From: Planctomycetota bacterium
GTDB taxonomy: Bacteria > Planctomycetota > Planctomycetia > Pirellulales > Pirellulaceae
Assembly (NCBI GenBank): GCA_026692905.1
Contig: JAPLNL010000038.1
Location: 62,001 to 126,000 of the forward strand
Length of the DNA: 64,000 nucleotides
Direction of reading: 5' to 3'
The notes beneath the pieces are model-generated. The model was not told the origin of the DNA. It saw only the letters and a program-made list of their open reading frames with translations, and made no database searches. The stretch's first letter is position 1, and each line of letters begins with the position of its first letter. Positions 37,001-48,500 of the stretch are shown here, one piece after another. Made by a program: the position numbers and the translations under genes.

Positions 37001-39398
37001 AGATGGTCGGCCATTATTGGCGAAATTGATTACTCCGCCGCAGCATTCTGTGTCGGGTGCATTCACCTTCAATTCGGATGGTACGTTTGACTATCAGCCG
37101 ACGCCTAACTATTTCGGAACCGACACGTTTGTTTACTCAAGCTATGTGAATTTGGGTGTTTCGGACGAAAACGAAATTGAACAGATTGAGTCGTTGGCTT
37201 TCACGACGGTGACCATTAATATTCGCCCCGTGAACGATGTTCCAACAGCGAGTAACTTCAGCCAGCAAATCGATGAGGATACGCAGCTGACGCTGTCAGA
37301 GCAGAGCATTATTTTCTTGAGTGGAGCGTTAGCAGGTCCAGCCAACGAATCGGATCAAACGCTTCGTGTTTCGCTGCCCAACTTTGTTTCAGCTCAAGGG
37401 GGTAGTTTGAATCTGATTGGCAATAATTTGGTTTACACACCCAAGTTGAACTTCAGCGGAGTCGACACCTTCACGTTCCGTTTGACGGATAATGGTTTGA
37501 CAGGGTCATTGCTGGATCCGTTGGCTGTGATTCGAACCGTTACCGTAACGGTTCGGGATACGAATGACGCACCGACTACCACTCCAAAGTCGTTCACGGT
37601 GGTAGAGGACGTAGTCGACGCTTCGAATACGTATCCAATCTCGTTCTTCACCAATGGCGACTCTGCCGGACCTTCGTCTGAGACGGATCCACCACCGTTG
37701 GGACAAGGTCAAACGATTTCGTTCTCCGGGGTTGTTCTTCAGAGCGAAAAGGGTGGGACCGTTTCATTCGCGGACGGCCAGGTTACTTATCGCCCTGCAG
37801 CTGATTTCAATGGCACAGACAGGTTCTTCTATCTGGTTACCGATTCGGATCCGAATAACCCACAGACCTCTCGTGGAACAGTCACTGTGACAGTGACTCC
37901 GGTCGATGATGCCCCTCGTGTTGTGGCCTCTCTTGGTCAGATCACGATGTTGGAAGATGCGGTTGAGCGTGCATTGCCACTCGCTTCGTACTTCTTCGAT
38001 CCTGACGTGATACCTAACGACGATCGATTGAGTTACGTTGTCATCAGCAATACCAATCCAAATCTTGTTGAGCCAACGATTGGACCAAACGATATTTTTG
38101 TTCGTCCGAAGGCGGACCAAAACGGCCAAGCGATTGTTGTGTTTGAGGCCAGCGATCGAGCCTTGAATAAGGTTCGTAACACATTGACCATCAACGTAAC
38201 TCCAGTCAATGACAATCCTCGTTTGGCAGCACCGCTTCCAAACTTGAGTGTGTCGGAAGACGCGATTATTCCAGAAACCGTTTTGTCTCCCACATTCTTT
38301 TTCGACCCGGACGTGATTCCTAACGGAGATACGCTTACATTTAGCGTAACCAATTCGAACACGGATCTTGTGGCGGCTACGATTGTCAATGGGCGATTGC
38401 GGTTGGTTCTGGTCCCAGACGCCTCGGGCTTGGCGATCATTACGGTCAAGGTTGTCGATAGCAGCGGTAGGACATTGGAAGACAGCTTTGATCTAGCTGT
38501 TGCGCCGGTCAACGACCCGCCGCGAGTCGTCAATGATTCCTTCACGACGCCGCAAGGTACAGAGCTTCGCACCACGGATGCGAGGGGAACATTGACGATA
38601 GCCAAGAACGATGACGGCGTGTTGGCCAATGATAGCGATATCGAAGGGAACACTTTCACTGCGAGACTCCTCCGAGCACCAACGCTTGGAACGGTCACAT
38701 TGAATGCAGATGGAACCTTTAGCTATGTCCCAGCAGTCACGACTCTCACGGGTGCGGTAGACACATTTACCTATCAAGCCGTGGACTCCTTGAACGCAAC
38801 AAGCACGGCCGCGACTGTTACGATCACGATCACCAATCCTCCGCCACCTAGACACCAAAATCCAATCCAAAAGTTGGATGTGGATGCGGACGGATTCATC
38901 TCCCCAATCGACGTTTTGTTGATTGTCAACTTTATCAACGCGAATGGTCCCTCGACCTCCGTAGCGAGCCTTCCGTCCCCGCCTCCATACCGGGACGTAA
39001 ATGGCAACAACGTGATCGAGCCTTTGGACGTTCTTGAAGTTATTAACTTTATCAATGCTCGAGGAAATAGCGGTGCGGGCGAGGGAGAGATGGTTGGGGT
39101 GATGGATGTTTTGCCGAATTGGGCGGTTCCATTGACCTGGTCCTCCGACGTAATGCGAAATTCAGACAACGTTGGTATAACTATGGTAGGAACAGCGACA
39201 AACAAGCGTTCGGCGGACGCTGCCAAGCCATTGGGCATGGATTTCCGTGCGGCTCCAACGAGCCTAGCGGAGTATCTTGCCAGCTTCTCAACGGATGACG
39301 AAGAGGTCGAAAGGTTAGCCTTGGCCACCGCGGATACACGCTCCTCGGACGACCACGAATCGTTAGACTCCTTTTTTGCGGAAGTCTTCGGTAGCTAG
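28077..39398 (+). CDS. Giant surface protein, 3' part (cadherin-like repeats and dockerin)
   Basis: 3,773 residues if counted from GTG 28077, but no ribosome-binding site precedes it and it continues the homology interrupted at 28074; it is best read as the rest of the upstream gene (about 5,740 residues together). Order: beta-helix end with TTESVWDDTDIVHV, PPC-like domains (DQDVYSFVGTAGTQVWFDVDN; DVDLYKFHLEVGERVLIDID), MAM/jelly-roll-like regions, further beta-helix (~1900), a tandem run of 'FEFD' modules (34490-36040), a GEVEDY-type domain, cadherin-like tandem repeats with VLANDTSGDG and VLANDSDIEG (~2930-3590), and a dockerin-like pair LDVDADGFISPIDVL / DVNGNNVIEPLDVL (~3595-3660). It ends SLDSFFAEVFGS. 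Calcium binding by the DxDxDG-type loops is likely. Confidence 0.85.
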   Translation: MRDLQHNILTTESVWDDTDIVHVLFDSITVSNMEHSGGLRLQSAINESLVVKLEGQGSNFDKERGTGFTATGEYSSVPDRVGGTVQIVGQPGFPVVLTSLRDDAVGAGTQPDGRPQTDTNNDGIASIPRPGDWRSPLFDTFSNDRNVLSIQEIERVDTVAPGTNDSAVSAQFLGTLAKNEQSTDENLPLGFVVHGVLSDANDQDVYSFVGTAGTQVWFDVDNTRFSLDTIIEVLNANGDLLVRSDDSTFEQTGAQTIFTTALVNVNNVNPLLRKATPVSRFNTSGLLKDDYTSNPRDAGVRLLLPGITGAQSTFFFRIRSKSTNIENSGAGLTSGSYDVQIRIREAQEFSGSTVQFANIRYATNGVHATGLPYHSPLTGEASTGMFDGTTTDGITQVGSLNLTDRGAISVAGSVTVGGGNLIQFSLGDNDLIRPAANTLYPIVVDVDYADGLNRPDTTAYLFTSQGIFVGADSNIVDDRSGPLRGSDLADLSRGSVGTKDPFIGTVSLPRGTYTLGISGPNAAPVAIGRNTVLFDDSNEVLPYSGIKTPIQNSFIDLALAQNSYASNNAYWWRAVTTTEGGHGGTRAFSWNPSDPNKFGSTSMPGVLSSTTFSVPTTWSPTDPIRYSMNYRYPTNGSGVIAMDVVRNLTPTTTQIVRRTILNGNGNDWTNLELDLTNVLTGNSTYTITFTYVDQTTLAPITTATRPALLDDFYLGIWTPRYSPNAAYKLIADESFDNVSATADMPVLFDQSVLGSGANLWTYRNVNQNVNHSGTRVLAFQRPTAPSNIDGAAAFGDIVSNPIDLSSETGIVVNFAYDFNPHDNTDRLEVYYRIAGRPDVLLASSSPLATAVTLARTQGQWEQARIDLQRFEGAVGALVFRYSSQGVNPFGSGDTGYAYIDDVKVGLRSRGQLVTNTNTITDFITTGFGGTAGDYQVEIRKSDPQPTTAFGTPIQQSRLTRGSESTSFSFSAGLVIPDKSILEISDGSNRIKFQFTYDGTFDFGNSPIVISGTMANWQLAAAVRDAINTMFQQSRLNITAANSSGISSGSAGLSSFINLIGNVEILSGGNLLGPNGILNFSGFGDKNVARDQGQFVVSSSTITDSRDYAVWSAPADLYYADGRLAQPLYSNNPAFISNYVIPPTLGGSYARKLPILNTVPFAVVSGSPAERAGVAPGMIVVNNVFDSSGLGGLHIEGETPFWRITAFPGANDLSQTANACGDHSGSNIQDGATLTIDYGRQKTQFEFEDIAGGAPPGTCVGSGTVGGNGWNPDRIPIYYRVDTGQTYLRVPNTSSGYGADEVVKAIRDSIMGSALVTNGTTANVRSWVEPLGLDIIDLVTPANSVFSSASIIVQGPQNITRSSNAGIQIQRIGEYTAAPFVRAINNTIIGNDGRASFTALQVDTATNNTIAGATETWQGTGTNTAPYVISGTLTPDPLSTGSSDVDLYKFHLEVGERVLIDIDTAPTSTLDSALKIFDSNGRGQLVSIGIDPTTMDGNSAPGEGAAGRDPYIDFTAKVAGDYYAAVSASGNTSFDPLSLADRRRGATSGAYDLSIKVLKAESYVITVDDPSAYQDGETFTIEQVADFTGTTNRGTTFEFTRSGNVAAGNVPIYIGPEYRFPDMARAIAGAINAAGMLNLQSIDNGAFGLANPLAPVSAIALGGINGHSPTLDLPGVSNGDVGVNSGNIRGPETQAGLNRYRGPGDGGWTDERSPVDGGKGHANRGIGHDRTMSLPFTGTNGRPITSLGNGTTEKYVLVRNASSIISRGSIKVDKDLGANNNLNQIIPESGIFVSGGASPTLLNNLFINVQTPIVREATAETSGQASVRPSAVVVGGNTYQYFETRQAFAYINQPVEAAPTNVANTALDFNFIAGNSEQLLVNAVGGNYLPAAGSQVIDSSIDSLPEREGFRAIKGAVGIAPSPVLTPDRDNSGQLRADDPSVAPPSGLGGNPFKDRGAIDRADFVGPTAVSLNPVDNDAQGVDIDTAASIMRLASGVYPEFRIQLKDGFETGNLQAGTGIDDNSVTGRDGGNRLPGSVVTITENGRLLVEGIDYVFSYNTTTNEIVLTPLAGIWKNDRVYDITLNNKDRFVVDAPAGDQTADGQSFTVKDTSGGNVTFEFDSGYRLQIPQGIELNVPLAGGGAGGINDGDRFVMENGAQRFTFEFDNNSNSIAGTTRIPFTSLSTRQEIASAIVTALSTVPNIAPQIVGDGNVFIGAVLGAYADTTDSAALSQPKTTTALLVPALGTRPGGVTDGQTFGVSDGRQNLIFEFDSDRSVQPGNIRIDISNSSTAAEVALVIKGVLDTSGLALATQIVDGDKVYLGLPNAGRFDVIGSNLRSVGVSRALVDGQSIAITRTVGGVPTTKVFEFDTEADPGRVSANAVRIAISVSDTQAIIGDKLAKAIAFAGLGLEPQHVGDGNVFVGGTSEHSISINNAPSVGLFGRPGVQSSTTLDIFGTLLLQLPARGGVDIVDDTKFTITNNNRTVTFEFDGNFSGPTSPANVAVRYTPGSTSSDLVSALLPLIANAGLGIVPRDAGGGRIDLGLLQNSAVNVLTSAVTIARGSVADGDYFVINNGTTSVTFEFENLSIGNGRDPSRTPIRYNNQSSRADIFAAMKAAIESSSLGLATVIQSNGLRLLDSAKFTTNIDNATSLSLSGVPGGAVPISFVQDQSFTSLQMRDSIIRAINDAFASGRTTLQAKARGGSTLYVENAISISPDVASYYLRGIADKAGNFLKSNRINNETQFTILMPGIELDFGDAPDPVTTVPGRYPTLLSSDGARHVSNATALKMGATNSSELDGIPDPLARGDASDDGVFFQFQSLAQPIFNRFVDTTITITLSMPGIVDGWIDFNADGDWTDPGENVLDGAEFTSTTLTRQFQIRVPATAPVPAVGVTSFARFRASTAGQTLPTGLALDGEVEDYKVRIVPGVPPTGTADAYTMNEDQVGGLVTTDPTGNLTPSFKVDDGVLANDTSGDGRPLLAKLITPPQHSVSGAFTFNSDGTFDYQPTPNYFGTDTFVYSSYVNLGVSDENEIEQIESLAFTTVTINIRPVNDVPTASNFSQQIDEDTQLTLSEQSIIFLSGALAGPANESDQTLRVSLPNFVSAQGGSLNLIGNNLVYTPKLNFSGVDTFTFRLTDNGLTGSLLDPLAVIRTVTVTVRDTNDAPTTTPKSFTVVEDVVDASNTYPISFFTNGDSAGPSSETDPPPLGQGQTISFSGVVLQSEKGGTVSFADGQVTYRPAADFNGTDRFFYLVTDSDPNNPQTSRGTVTVTVTPVDDAPRVVASLGQITMLEDAVERALPLASYFFDPDVIPNDDRLSYVVISNTNPNLVEPTIGPNDIFVRPKADQNGQAIVVFEASDRALNKVRNTLTINVTPVNDNPRLAAPLPNLSVSEDAIIPETVLSPTFFFDPDVIPNGDTLTFSVTNSNTDLVAATIVNGRLRLVLVPDASGLAIITVKVVDSSGRTLEDSFDLAVAPVNDPPRVVNDSFTTPQGTELRTTDARGTLTIAKNDDGVLANDSDIEGNTFTARLLRAPTLGTVTLNADGTFSYVPAVTTLTGAVDTFTYQAVDSLNATSTAATVTITITNPPPPRHQNPIQKLDVDADGFISPIDVLLIVNFINANGPSTSVASLPSPPPYRDVNGNNVIEPLDVLEVINFINARGNSGAGEGEMVGVMDVLPNWAVPLTWSSDVMRNSDNVGITMVGTATNKRSADAAKPLGMDFRAAPTSLAEYLASFSTDDEEVERLALATADTRSSDDHESLDSFFAEVFGS

Positions 39399-39419
39399 TT
39401 TACGAATTAAAATAGCAGG

Positions 39420-39438
39420 CGCCTCGACAGAGGCGTTT
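39420..39438 (+). terminator. Possible intrinsic terminator after the first giant gene
   Basis: CGCCTC (39420-39425), loop GACA, GAGGCG (39430-39435), then TTT. The stem is short and the T run weak. It lies 22 bp after the stop and 70 bp before the next giant gene, so the two could still share some transcription. Confidence 0.4.
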
Positions 39439-39507
39439 GGCCCAATTATCACAGAATCAAACCCATTCATTTTTTTCAATCTGTAAAGCCCTCAAGGTTC
39501 ATCCAAT

Positions 39508-42500
39508 ATGGGAATTGACGCATCCAAAAACGCTGACCGAAATCAATCCTCAATCAAAATGAGGAGGAAAGATTTTCGAACTCTTCTTTGCGAAAATTTG
39601 GAGCGCAGAGATTTGATGGCGGTGGACGGTCCACGATTGTTGTCGATCGCTCCGAACTCAGGCGAGATTTTTTCGACGACGAGTCCGAACAGTCTCAATG
39701 AGTCACCACGAGAACTCGTCTTGCGATTTGATGCATCGTTGGATCCAACCACGATTCAAAATGGAATTCGAATCACGCGTGCGGGTGGCGATGGAGCGTT
39801 TGGGGCGGCGTCTCCTACAGCCGACGTCATCATCCCACCGGCGTTTTTGAACTTTTCAGATCCGGCCAACCAACGCGTCGTTGTTGCTCGCTTCGCTCAA
39901 CCTTTGCTTGACGATTTGTATCGTGTTGAGGTTTTTGGAGTGAATCTCACGTCATCACCTCCTGCTACTGCGATCAAGGATGTGAATGGACTGCCCCTCA
40001 AGACTCGGCGTGCAGGAACGGATAGGGACACTTATGACTTCAATCTTGAGCTTGGCACCAAGATCGTTGCAGTGGTTCCGCAGCCGGTAACGCGAAGCAA
40101 CACGGGTGCATTGGTTCAAGCTCGCGATAAGGTCGAGGTCTATTTCGATGGTGCGGATCGACTTTACGCATCGGATGTTTCGACCGGACAAGTGTCACCG
40201 AATCCAACGGTCGTCGATCTATCTTTTTACCAACTTCACGCGGACCGCGGGACAGTATCCAATGTCGATGACGTAGTGATTAACCCGACAAAGGTTGATT
40301 ACGTAGCCAGTCGCAACATGGTCGTTTTGACGTTTGCTCAGAACATTGACCAACTGCAATTGAACGACACATCGTTCCGGCTTCGCATCGGCACAAACGA
40401 AGTAAAGCCGTCGGCTCCGACGACTGTCACACCAGCGACAGATCCTGGTTCAACCTTTCTGACATCGCGAGACTTGGGGACCTTCGCGTCGCTCAACAGC
40501 TTGAACATCCAGGAACAGATTGTAAACAGTGCGGCCTTTCCATTGGACTTCCCAGGTGCTCCAGATACCCCGGGAACACGAGAGGTAGACGATGACCCTG
40601 CACCAATGGGCCCGACGTCGGGTAATGAGAGTCACTTCCTGGCCGACTCGCCGGACACGGGTATTGGCGTGGTGGTGCAGCCGTACAATTTCAACAAGGT
40701 CAATCAGCTCGGGGTAGACAAGTTTGGGCAGCCCTACTTTAACTCGATTTCGCCAGAGCAAGAGCAACGGGCCAGAGAGATATTTGAGATTTATTCGAGT
40801 ATTGCTGGAATCCGATTTGTCGAGACCGATTCTTCTGGCTGGACGATTGCCACGGCGCCGATTGACGGTGTGGGAGGAGCAATCGGCATTGCTGGAGGTG
40901 GTATTGCGAGAATGGACGCTGCCGAATCGTGGTGGGACGGTGCTGGACCGGCTGATGACCCAACCAAGGATAGTTGGATTGCAGTAGCAACACACGAAAT
41001 TGGCCACTTGTTAGGTCTCGGGCACTCGACCGAATTGCCTCCTGGGACCAACATGGCTGGTGCTTATGACGATACGGTATTCGGTGGTGAGCCAGCTTGG
41101 CTGATCGGAAGTCCTGTTGAGCCTGTTTTGCCAGGGGTAGCCAGCGAAACCAACTTGAAGTATATGTTCCGTCCGGATAGTCGCGATATCGATATGTATC
41201 GATTTGTCGTCGGAGCGGGCAAAACGGGTGAGTTCTCGGCTGAGGTAGTGGCGGAGCGATCTCCGAATAGCAGCACGCTGGATACGTCCATTTCGTTGTA
41301 TCGAGAAAACCCGGATGGGACCCGGGAAATCATTTCAACCAATGATGACTACTTTAGTGAAGACTCCTATCTCAAGTTAAAGCTTGCCCCGGGCGTGTAC
41401 TATTTGGGAGTCAGCGCAAGCGGTAACCGTGACTACAACCCTGAGATTACCGACTCCGGTTTGGGTGGAACATCCGAAGGGGCTTATAGTCTTCGAACTA
41501 GTTTCCGGCCTTTGGAAGCAGCAAGCATCACTGACGTGGCCGGTTCCGCGTTAGATGGAGACTCCGATGGTTTAGCTGGCGGTGTTTATGATTTCTGGTT
41601 CCAGGCCGCGGCCCCGAACGGCGAGCAGACCACTCAGCGCCGGACATTGTTTGTTGATAAGGCGACAGGAGTTTCTGGTGGAAATGGTTCGCGAGCAACG
41701 CCGTTTTTAACGATCCAAGCGGCATTTGCTGCGGCGTTGCCTGGCGACATCGTCCGATTGGTCCCGAATGGTGGCATTGATGGCGACGTCCTTACACCCA
41801 AGGATAACAATGCTTTTGAAGTTGGAACCGGCGGCCTTGGCAATCAACCATTGCGAGATGGAAGCACGATGGACGTCCCCAAGGGCGTAACCGTCATGGT
41901 GGATGCAGGTGTGCTCTTCAAGATGGGGCGTTCCTCAATTGGAGTGGGAAGCACCACTAGTTCAGGGGACCGTTCGCGAGCAAATCTACAGGTATTGGGA
42001 ACGCCTGAACGTTCCGTACTATTCACAAGTTACACAGACGAGTCCTTAGGAGTCGATACGGATAGCTTGCCAACGACGCCGCTTGCTGGCGATTGGGGTG
42101 GAGTCATGTTTCGCAATGCGCTCGACCGCGCAGAGGGACGGAATGACTCCGAGCTTCAAGGCCGGTTCGTTAACTATGTTGGCTTCGCTGACATGCGATA
42201 CGGTGGAGGACAAGTTTCGATTGACGGTCAAAACACCGTTGTTACACCTCTGCACATGATCACGGCCCGTCCAACATTGGTGTACAACACGATCACCAAG
42301 AGCGCATCAGCGGCTATGTCGGCGAACCCAGACAGCTTCGAGGAAACCACCTTCACCACGGCCCGTTATCAAGCTGAAACCGCCTTCACGCCAGACTATT
42401 CTCGCGTTGGACCTGACATTCATGGCAATACTGTTACCAACAATTCGGTGAACGGTCTCTTCATTCGCATTGAAACATTGCCTGGGCAGTCGACAACAGG

Positions 42501-45500
42501 ACAAACGGTTTCGGGACGATGGGATGATACCGATATCGTTCACGTTATGACCGATACGCTGAACCTTGATGGAACACCTGGTGGCGCTTACATCGAGCAA
42601 ACTCCACCTTCGGTTGGGGGCGTTTTAGTAGCGTCTGGCGCAAACACAATTGTCGGTAACTTGACTGCAGGTACTAGTTATCGCTATCGCATGACGTTTG
42701 TGGACGCCAATGGAAACGAAGGTGTTCCGAGCGCGTCTACTGCCGCATTCGTTTTGGGAGCGGGTAGTAGTTCCATACAGTTGAGCAATTTGCCAGCGGC
42801 AACCTCAGGCTTTGTTGCAAGGAAAATTTATCGCAGCGACAATGGCAATGCATTCCGCTTGGTCGCAGATCTGGATCGAAGCAGTACGGTTCTCGTGGAT
42901 ACTGCTGTGCAAAAAGCGGCTACCTTGAGTGCCGCGACCACCGTCGCTCGCGCACGGCTCGATGCGAGTCTCACCATCGATCCTGGAATGGTAGTCAAGC
43001 TGCAGGGGGCTCGGATCGTCGCGGATGTCGGGTCGCAATTGGTTGCCGAGGGTAGTGAGACATTGCCTATCGTGTTTACCAGTCGACAAGACGATCGTTT
43101 TGGAGCGGGTGGAACATTCGACACCAACAACGACAGGACGGTTTCCACTCCACAGCCTGGCGATTGGGGTGGGTTGTATTTTGGCCGCATTAGTACTGGG
43201 TCGCTCGATTCGGTAACCGTTTCGTTTGGTGGCGGTATTTCTGCCATCGCGGGTACATTCGCGGGCTTCAATGCAATTGAGGTTCATCAGGCGGACGTTC
43301 GTATCACCAATTCGATTATTGAGCGAAACGCTTCGGGAACTGGCGGACCTGCAACGGCCAATCGTCAGGGGGCAGAGTTCAATACTCCATCGGTGATTTT
43401 CGTCCGTGGCTCTCAGCCGATCATCGTTGACAACATCATCCGCAACAACAACGCACCTGCGATCAGTATCGATGCGAATTCGATGACTGGCGAAGCGGTC
43501 GTTGACACGGGACGCTACACGGGGCTGGCAAATCGCAACGAAGCGATAACCGAGAACAAAGGACCATTGCTTCGCGGCAATGCATTCGGTGGCAATACGA
43601 TTAACGGGATGTCGATTCGCGGTGGTACGCTGAATACGGAAAGTATTTGGGACGACACCGACATTGTTCACGTAGTCCTTAGTGAAATTCTCGTTCCTGA
43701 CTTGTACGTATTCGGTGGACTCAAGCTGCAGAGCAGTCCGAACGAAAGCCTTGTCGTTAAGTTTGGTAACGGTGCAGGACTTACGAGCAACGGGCGACCG
43801 CTCGAAATCGACGATCGTATCGGAGGAACGCTCCAGGTCATTGGTACACCTGGATTCCCTGTGATCGCAACCAGTTTGGCCGACGATACCGCGGGGGCGG
43901 GTTTTGACCCAAATGGTCGAGCCCAGACGGACACCAACAATGACGGCAGCAGCTCCGTTCCGGTCGCCGGGTCATGGCGCAGCTTGCGGATTGACGAGTT
44001 TAGCAATGACCGCAATGTCGTAACCACGACGGAGCTAGAGCCAGCCCAATCGACGGGTGGGGGAGTCAATGCGTTTCCGAGCACGGCCCAGTATCTAGGT
44101 ATTCTCGCGCCCAATGAAAAATCGGGTGACGACAATTCAAGACTAGGCTTTACGATCTCGGGTGTGATCAACAATATCAACGATCTTGATATCTACAGTT
44201 TCCGAGGAACAGCGGGATCGAATATTTGGTTGGATATCGATCGAACCAACATTAGTCTCGATTCGGTCATCGAAATCGTTGACTCGAATGGAAACATTAT
44301 CGCTCAGAGCGACAATAGTTTCGAAGAATCCCAAGGACTGGTGTCGCTTTACGCCAATTCTTCTGCGATTGATGGAAGATTCGTCAACGCGATGCAAACA
44401 AGCCCTTTTAGCCCCAGAAATGGTGGCGGGGCGTTGACGAACACCTTTGCGGACTTCTATTCGACCAATCCTTTGGATCCAGGCATGAGAGTGGTTTTGC
44501 CTGGAACAAAGGGCACCGTCAACACTTACTTTGTTCGGGTCCGAAGCAGTAACATCGATTCCCGATTGCCTGGGGTAAATCGAGCCGATTTGCAGGACGC
44601 TAGCAAGGTTTCGAATGGAAAGACGGAAGGACAGTATCAACTCCAGATCCGACTTCGCGAAATGGACGAGTTTGGCGGTTCATCGATTAGTCTTGCCGAT
44701 GTTCGCTATGCAACCAATGCGATCGAAGTGCTTGGCATGCCTACGCACTCGCCGCTTGTCGGAGAAGCCGTTGAACTAGCGACAAACAACAATCAAATCG
44801 CGAATGCTCTTGATCTCGGTAATTTAGCCAATACCGACCGTGCTGCACTCTCCGTCGGCGGTGACTTAAACAGCTTGCAAGATGTTGACTGGTACAAATT
44901 CCAGGTCAACCAAGTCTCACTGCAGAGTGGTGGTTTGGTGCAACACTTGTCGGCTGTGATCGACGTTGATTATGCAGACGGACTTGGGCGAGCCAATACC
45001 AGTTTGTGGCTGTTCTACGATGATCAGAACGGACTTGGTACCGGCACGACTACGGGTATTCGATTGGTCGCATTTGGAAATGATTCCAATATTGCAGACG
45101 ACTTTGCGGCACCTTTGCGAGGCAGCAATGTAGACGATTTGACGCGTGGATCTGCGGGTGTTTTGGATGCATTTCTTGGAAATATCGAACTACCGAGCGG
45201 CAACTATTACCTTGCCATCACGTCCAATGAGCTAGCCTCCGATTATTTGTCCCAACTCTACCGTGGGGACGCGGGTGGAAATCCGCTGACACGCGTTGAA
45301 CCGGTCAATAGTGTGACTAGGATCATTGAGGATCGGTTTGGCGGCTCGACGAATACCGCGGTTGGTCCTTTGCAGACTGCATTTACTGGCACTGCGACTG
45401 GGGCAACTCCCAATGCGGTTCCTTACAATCTTGCGGATGTGGTTTTGTTTGTTTCGCAACAAGCTCCGGGATCTGATACCAGTGAACTGATTAGTATCAA

Positions 45501-48500
45501 CGCATTAACTGGACAACAAGTGTCGTTGGTCAGTAGGTTCCCGTTCGTTCAGGATATTACGGTTCGAGGCGACGGCACGATTCACGGCTCGCGAGCACCG
45601 CAGACAGGTGTAGTGCAGGACTCCAACAGTGGAGGGATCCTTGCAGTGGACTCAGCCGGGAATGCGACGACAGCCGTCACTGCTGGCTCGGGTATTGTAA
45701 CTTTTGAAATGGATCGCACGGTAAGTCCCCCTGCGGCAAATACAGCCGTGACGCCGGCTACTGGACAGCGAAATGGGCGAGGAATGGAGTTTTTGGGGCT
45801 AACCTATCCGCAAGTTGGGGGTGATGCCCAATTTCTCTATGCAGTTGGCTCTCGAGCTGGTGGTGTGACGACGTTTGATGCGGGCACCATTCAGCGCGAC
45901 GCAAGAAACTACGTTTATAAGCTTGACCCGACATCGTTGTTGGCAATAAGTGCACCTCAACAAGATCGTGCCGCTGGCCCACCGGACACGCGACTTCAGG
46001 GAGCGGGAACCTCAATTGTTGAGCGAGGGTACATTGACACATCTAGGGATGCTGGCGGACAAGTTGCACCAACGCAAAACGCGCAGAATACAACCGCGCA
46101 GACTATTCGGATGGATAACGCGACAACCACTACCTTGCCAGCGTTGCTAACTGGAGACAAGGTCACTGTTCGAACGGGTCTGGACACGGGTTCCCCTGTT
46201 GACAATACATTTACTTGGGTGGCGTCAGAACTTTCGGCAACGCTGATTGCGAATACCAGTGCTCAGCGATTACTGAATCCTACTTTCCCGCCGCCAGCAC
46301 CGACGAATTATTTCAGCGATGGAATGTCGTTCCAATTGGATACGATTACAAACTCAAAGACATTTGAAATCGAGACTGGGCGGGTGTTGGTGAACAATCA
46401 CCAGCAGAATCAAGACATTGACAAGTTTTCGTTTACGATTACGAACACGGCCACCACTCCCAATCGTTCAATGACTTTTGAATTTGATAGAGATGCTACG
46501 TTCACTGCTGGAAATGCGAGAGTTATATTTGATCAAGCGAACACGACGCAGCTGCAATTGTCAACAATCATTGTTGATGCGATCAACAATCCTATAACAG
46601 GCAATAATCCAACTGTACCTTTGGCAAGCATAGGCGTTGAAGCTCGTTTGCTTCCTGGAACAAATCGAATTTCGTTGCGATATTCGTCACCTGCAAACCG
46701 AGATAGCCAGCCTGGGCTAATCATTGGAGCCCTAGCGGGGGCAAACCCTGGTGTTGCCAATCCGATGTTAGTGACTGAGATCGTCGACAATTTCCCAGCG
46801 CTAGGAGGGGGCCAAAGTTACGACGGTGCGTACTTTACGATAACGGATCGATCGGGTACGTCGAAGACCTTCGAATTTGATAACGACAATAGTGTTTTGC
46901 TTGGCGGGCCGATCGTTGCTATCGATTACACTGCGGCCACCACACAGCAATTTTTGACGCAGTCCATTTCTGCTGCGATCAACACAGCTTTTGGCGGCAC
47001 GGTTCAAGCGATTTTCACGCCTGGGTCGAACCGACTCAAACTCATTGGTGATGCGGAAATTGTGCAGCCCCGCGATATTCCAGGACGGGTGAGTCCCATT
47101 TCGTTTACCGCCCAAACAGGTGCAGTACGAAATGTTGGGGCACTGTTCAACAACGATTTTGCGGCCGGTCCTAATTATGATGGAGCTCAGTTTAGGCTTG
47201 ACTTGAGCGCTGCGGGTGGGGGGCCTGTTGTCACTTATGAGCTAGACTCAAATAATTCGGTCATTGAGACTCCGACGTTGCGTCAGATCGTAATCAATGG
47301 CGCAACAACGCGTGCAAGTTTGAACATAGCCATTTTGAACGCCATCAATTCGACCCCGAATACGACTTTGGAAGCCTTGGTGTTACCGGGAACGAATACG
47401 ATTTCAATCGTTCGCAAGGATTCACATCTAGCGCCGGTCGTTTCCGTATTGCCTTTATTAACAACACCGTTTTCTGTTAATAATCACTTCGTCAACAACT
47501 TTCCGACTCTATCCGGGGGGCAGACGTATGAGGGGGCGACGTTCACTGTTAGGTCGCAAAACGGAACGGAGCAGATTTTTGAGTTCGATAATATCTTGAA
47601 TGGAGTTTCGCCGACGACCAATGTTCGCGTTTCTTACAATTCGAGCACAGTAACACAGGCTATCTTGTCGCAGGCGATAGCGACTGCAATCAATGGAGTT
47701 GCAACTCTTGGTGTTACGGCAACTGTGTCAGCAACGGCAATCAACGTGGCTAACGCTTCGAACTTGATCGTGAGTGCTACACCCAACATCAATCCATTGA
47801 GCGTTGCGACTCTTTCCGATACAGAGTTGGTGCCGATCGAAGAGTATTATACCAATCTGGACGACACTCAAGTTCCGCCGACTGCATCTACGCCGGGCGC
47901 AATGCCCATCTTGGTTTCCAAAATTGATGCATTTGGGATGGGTATCGATGCATCATCCATCGGAACGCGTCTTCTCCTTACTGGGTCATCCGGGGCAAAT
48001 TTCACCAACACTTCAACCATTTCTTACACACAGCCGAATGTTGTGGGGACCTCGCTCCCATTTAATTTCACGGATACCGCACTAACTCTCAACACAACTT
48101 TGTTCAACGCCATTAAGGCAATCGAACCGCTTGCCCAGTTTGTTGAAGTGGATCGAATTTGGCTTCCAGCTCGATCTACATTCATTCAAGCGACGACAAG
48201 TGATCGTGGAGATACTCCGTCAAAGAATGCAGTACTTTCGCTTCCCGTATCCGGTCTTGTTACCGGGTTGGCGTTCGCTGGCAGCAACATGTACGGTGTT
48301 AGTGACAAAGGGGATTTGTTCCAAGTTGGGTCAGGAGTATTCACTTCAAATAGCTCCACCAACAATGGCGATTACATAGAGACGATCTACAATACGACGA
48401 CGAACCAGAGAGTTCAGTTTGCAAGTTTGGTGGCTGGGCCAAGAAATGCGGAGAGTAGTCTCCAGTTTTCGACGCTGAGCGCTGGCTTGAGCAAGATCCT

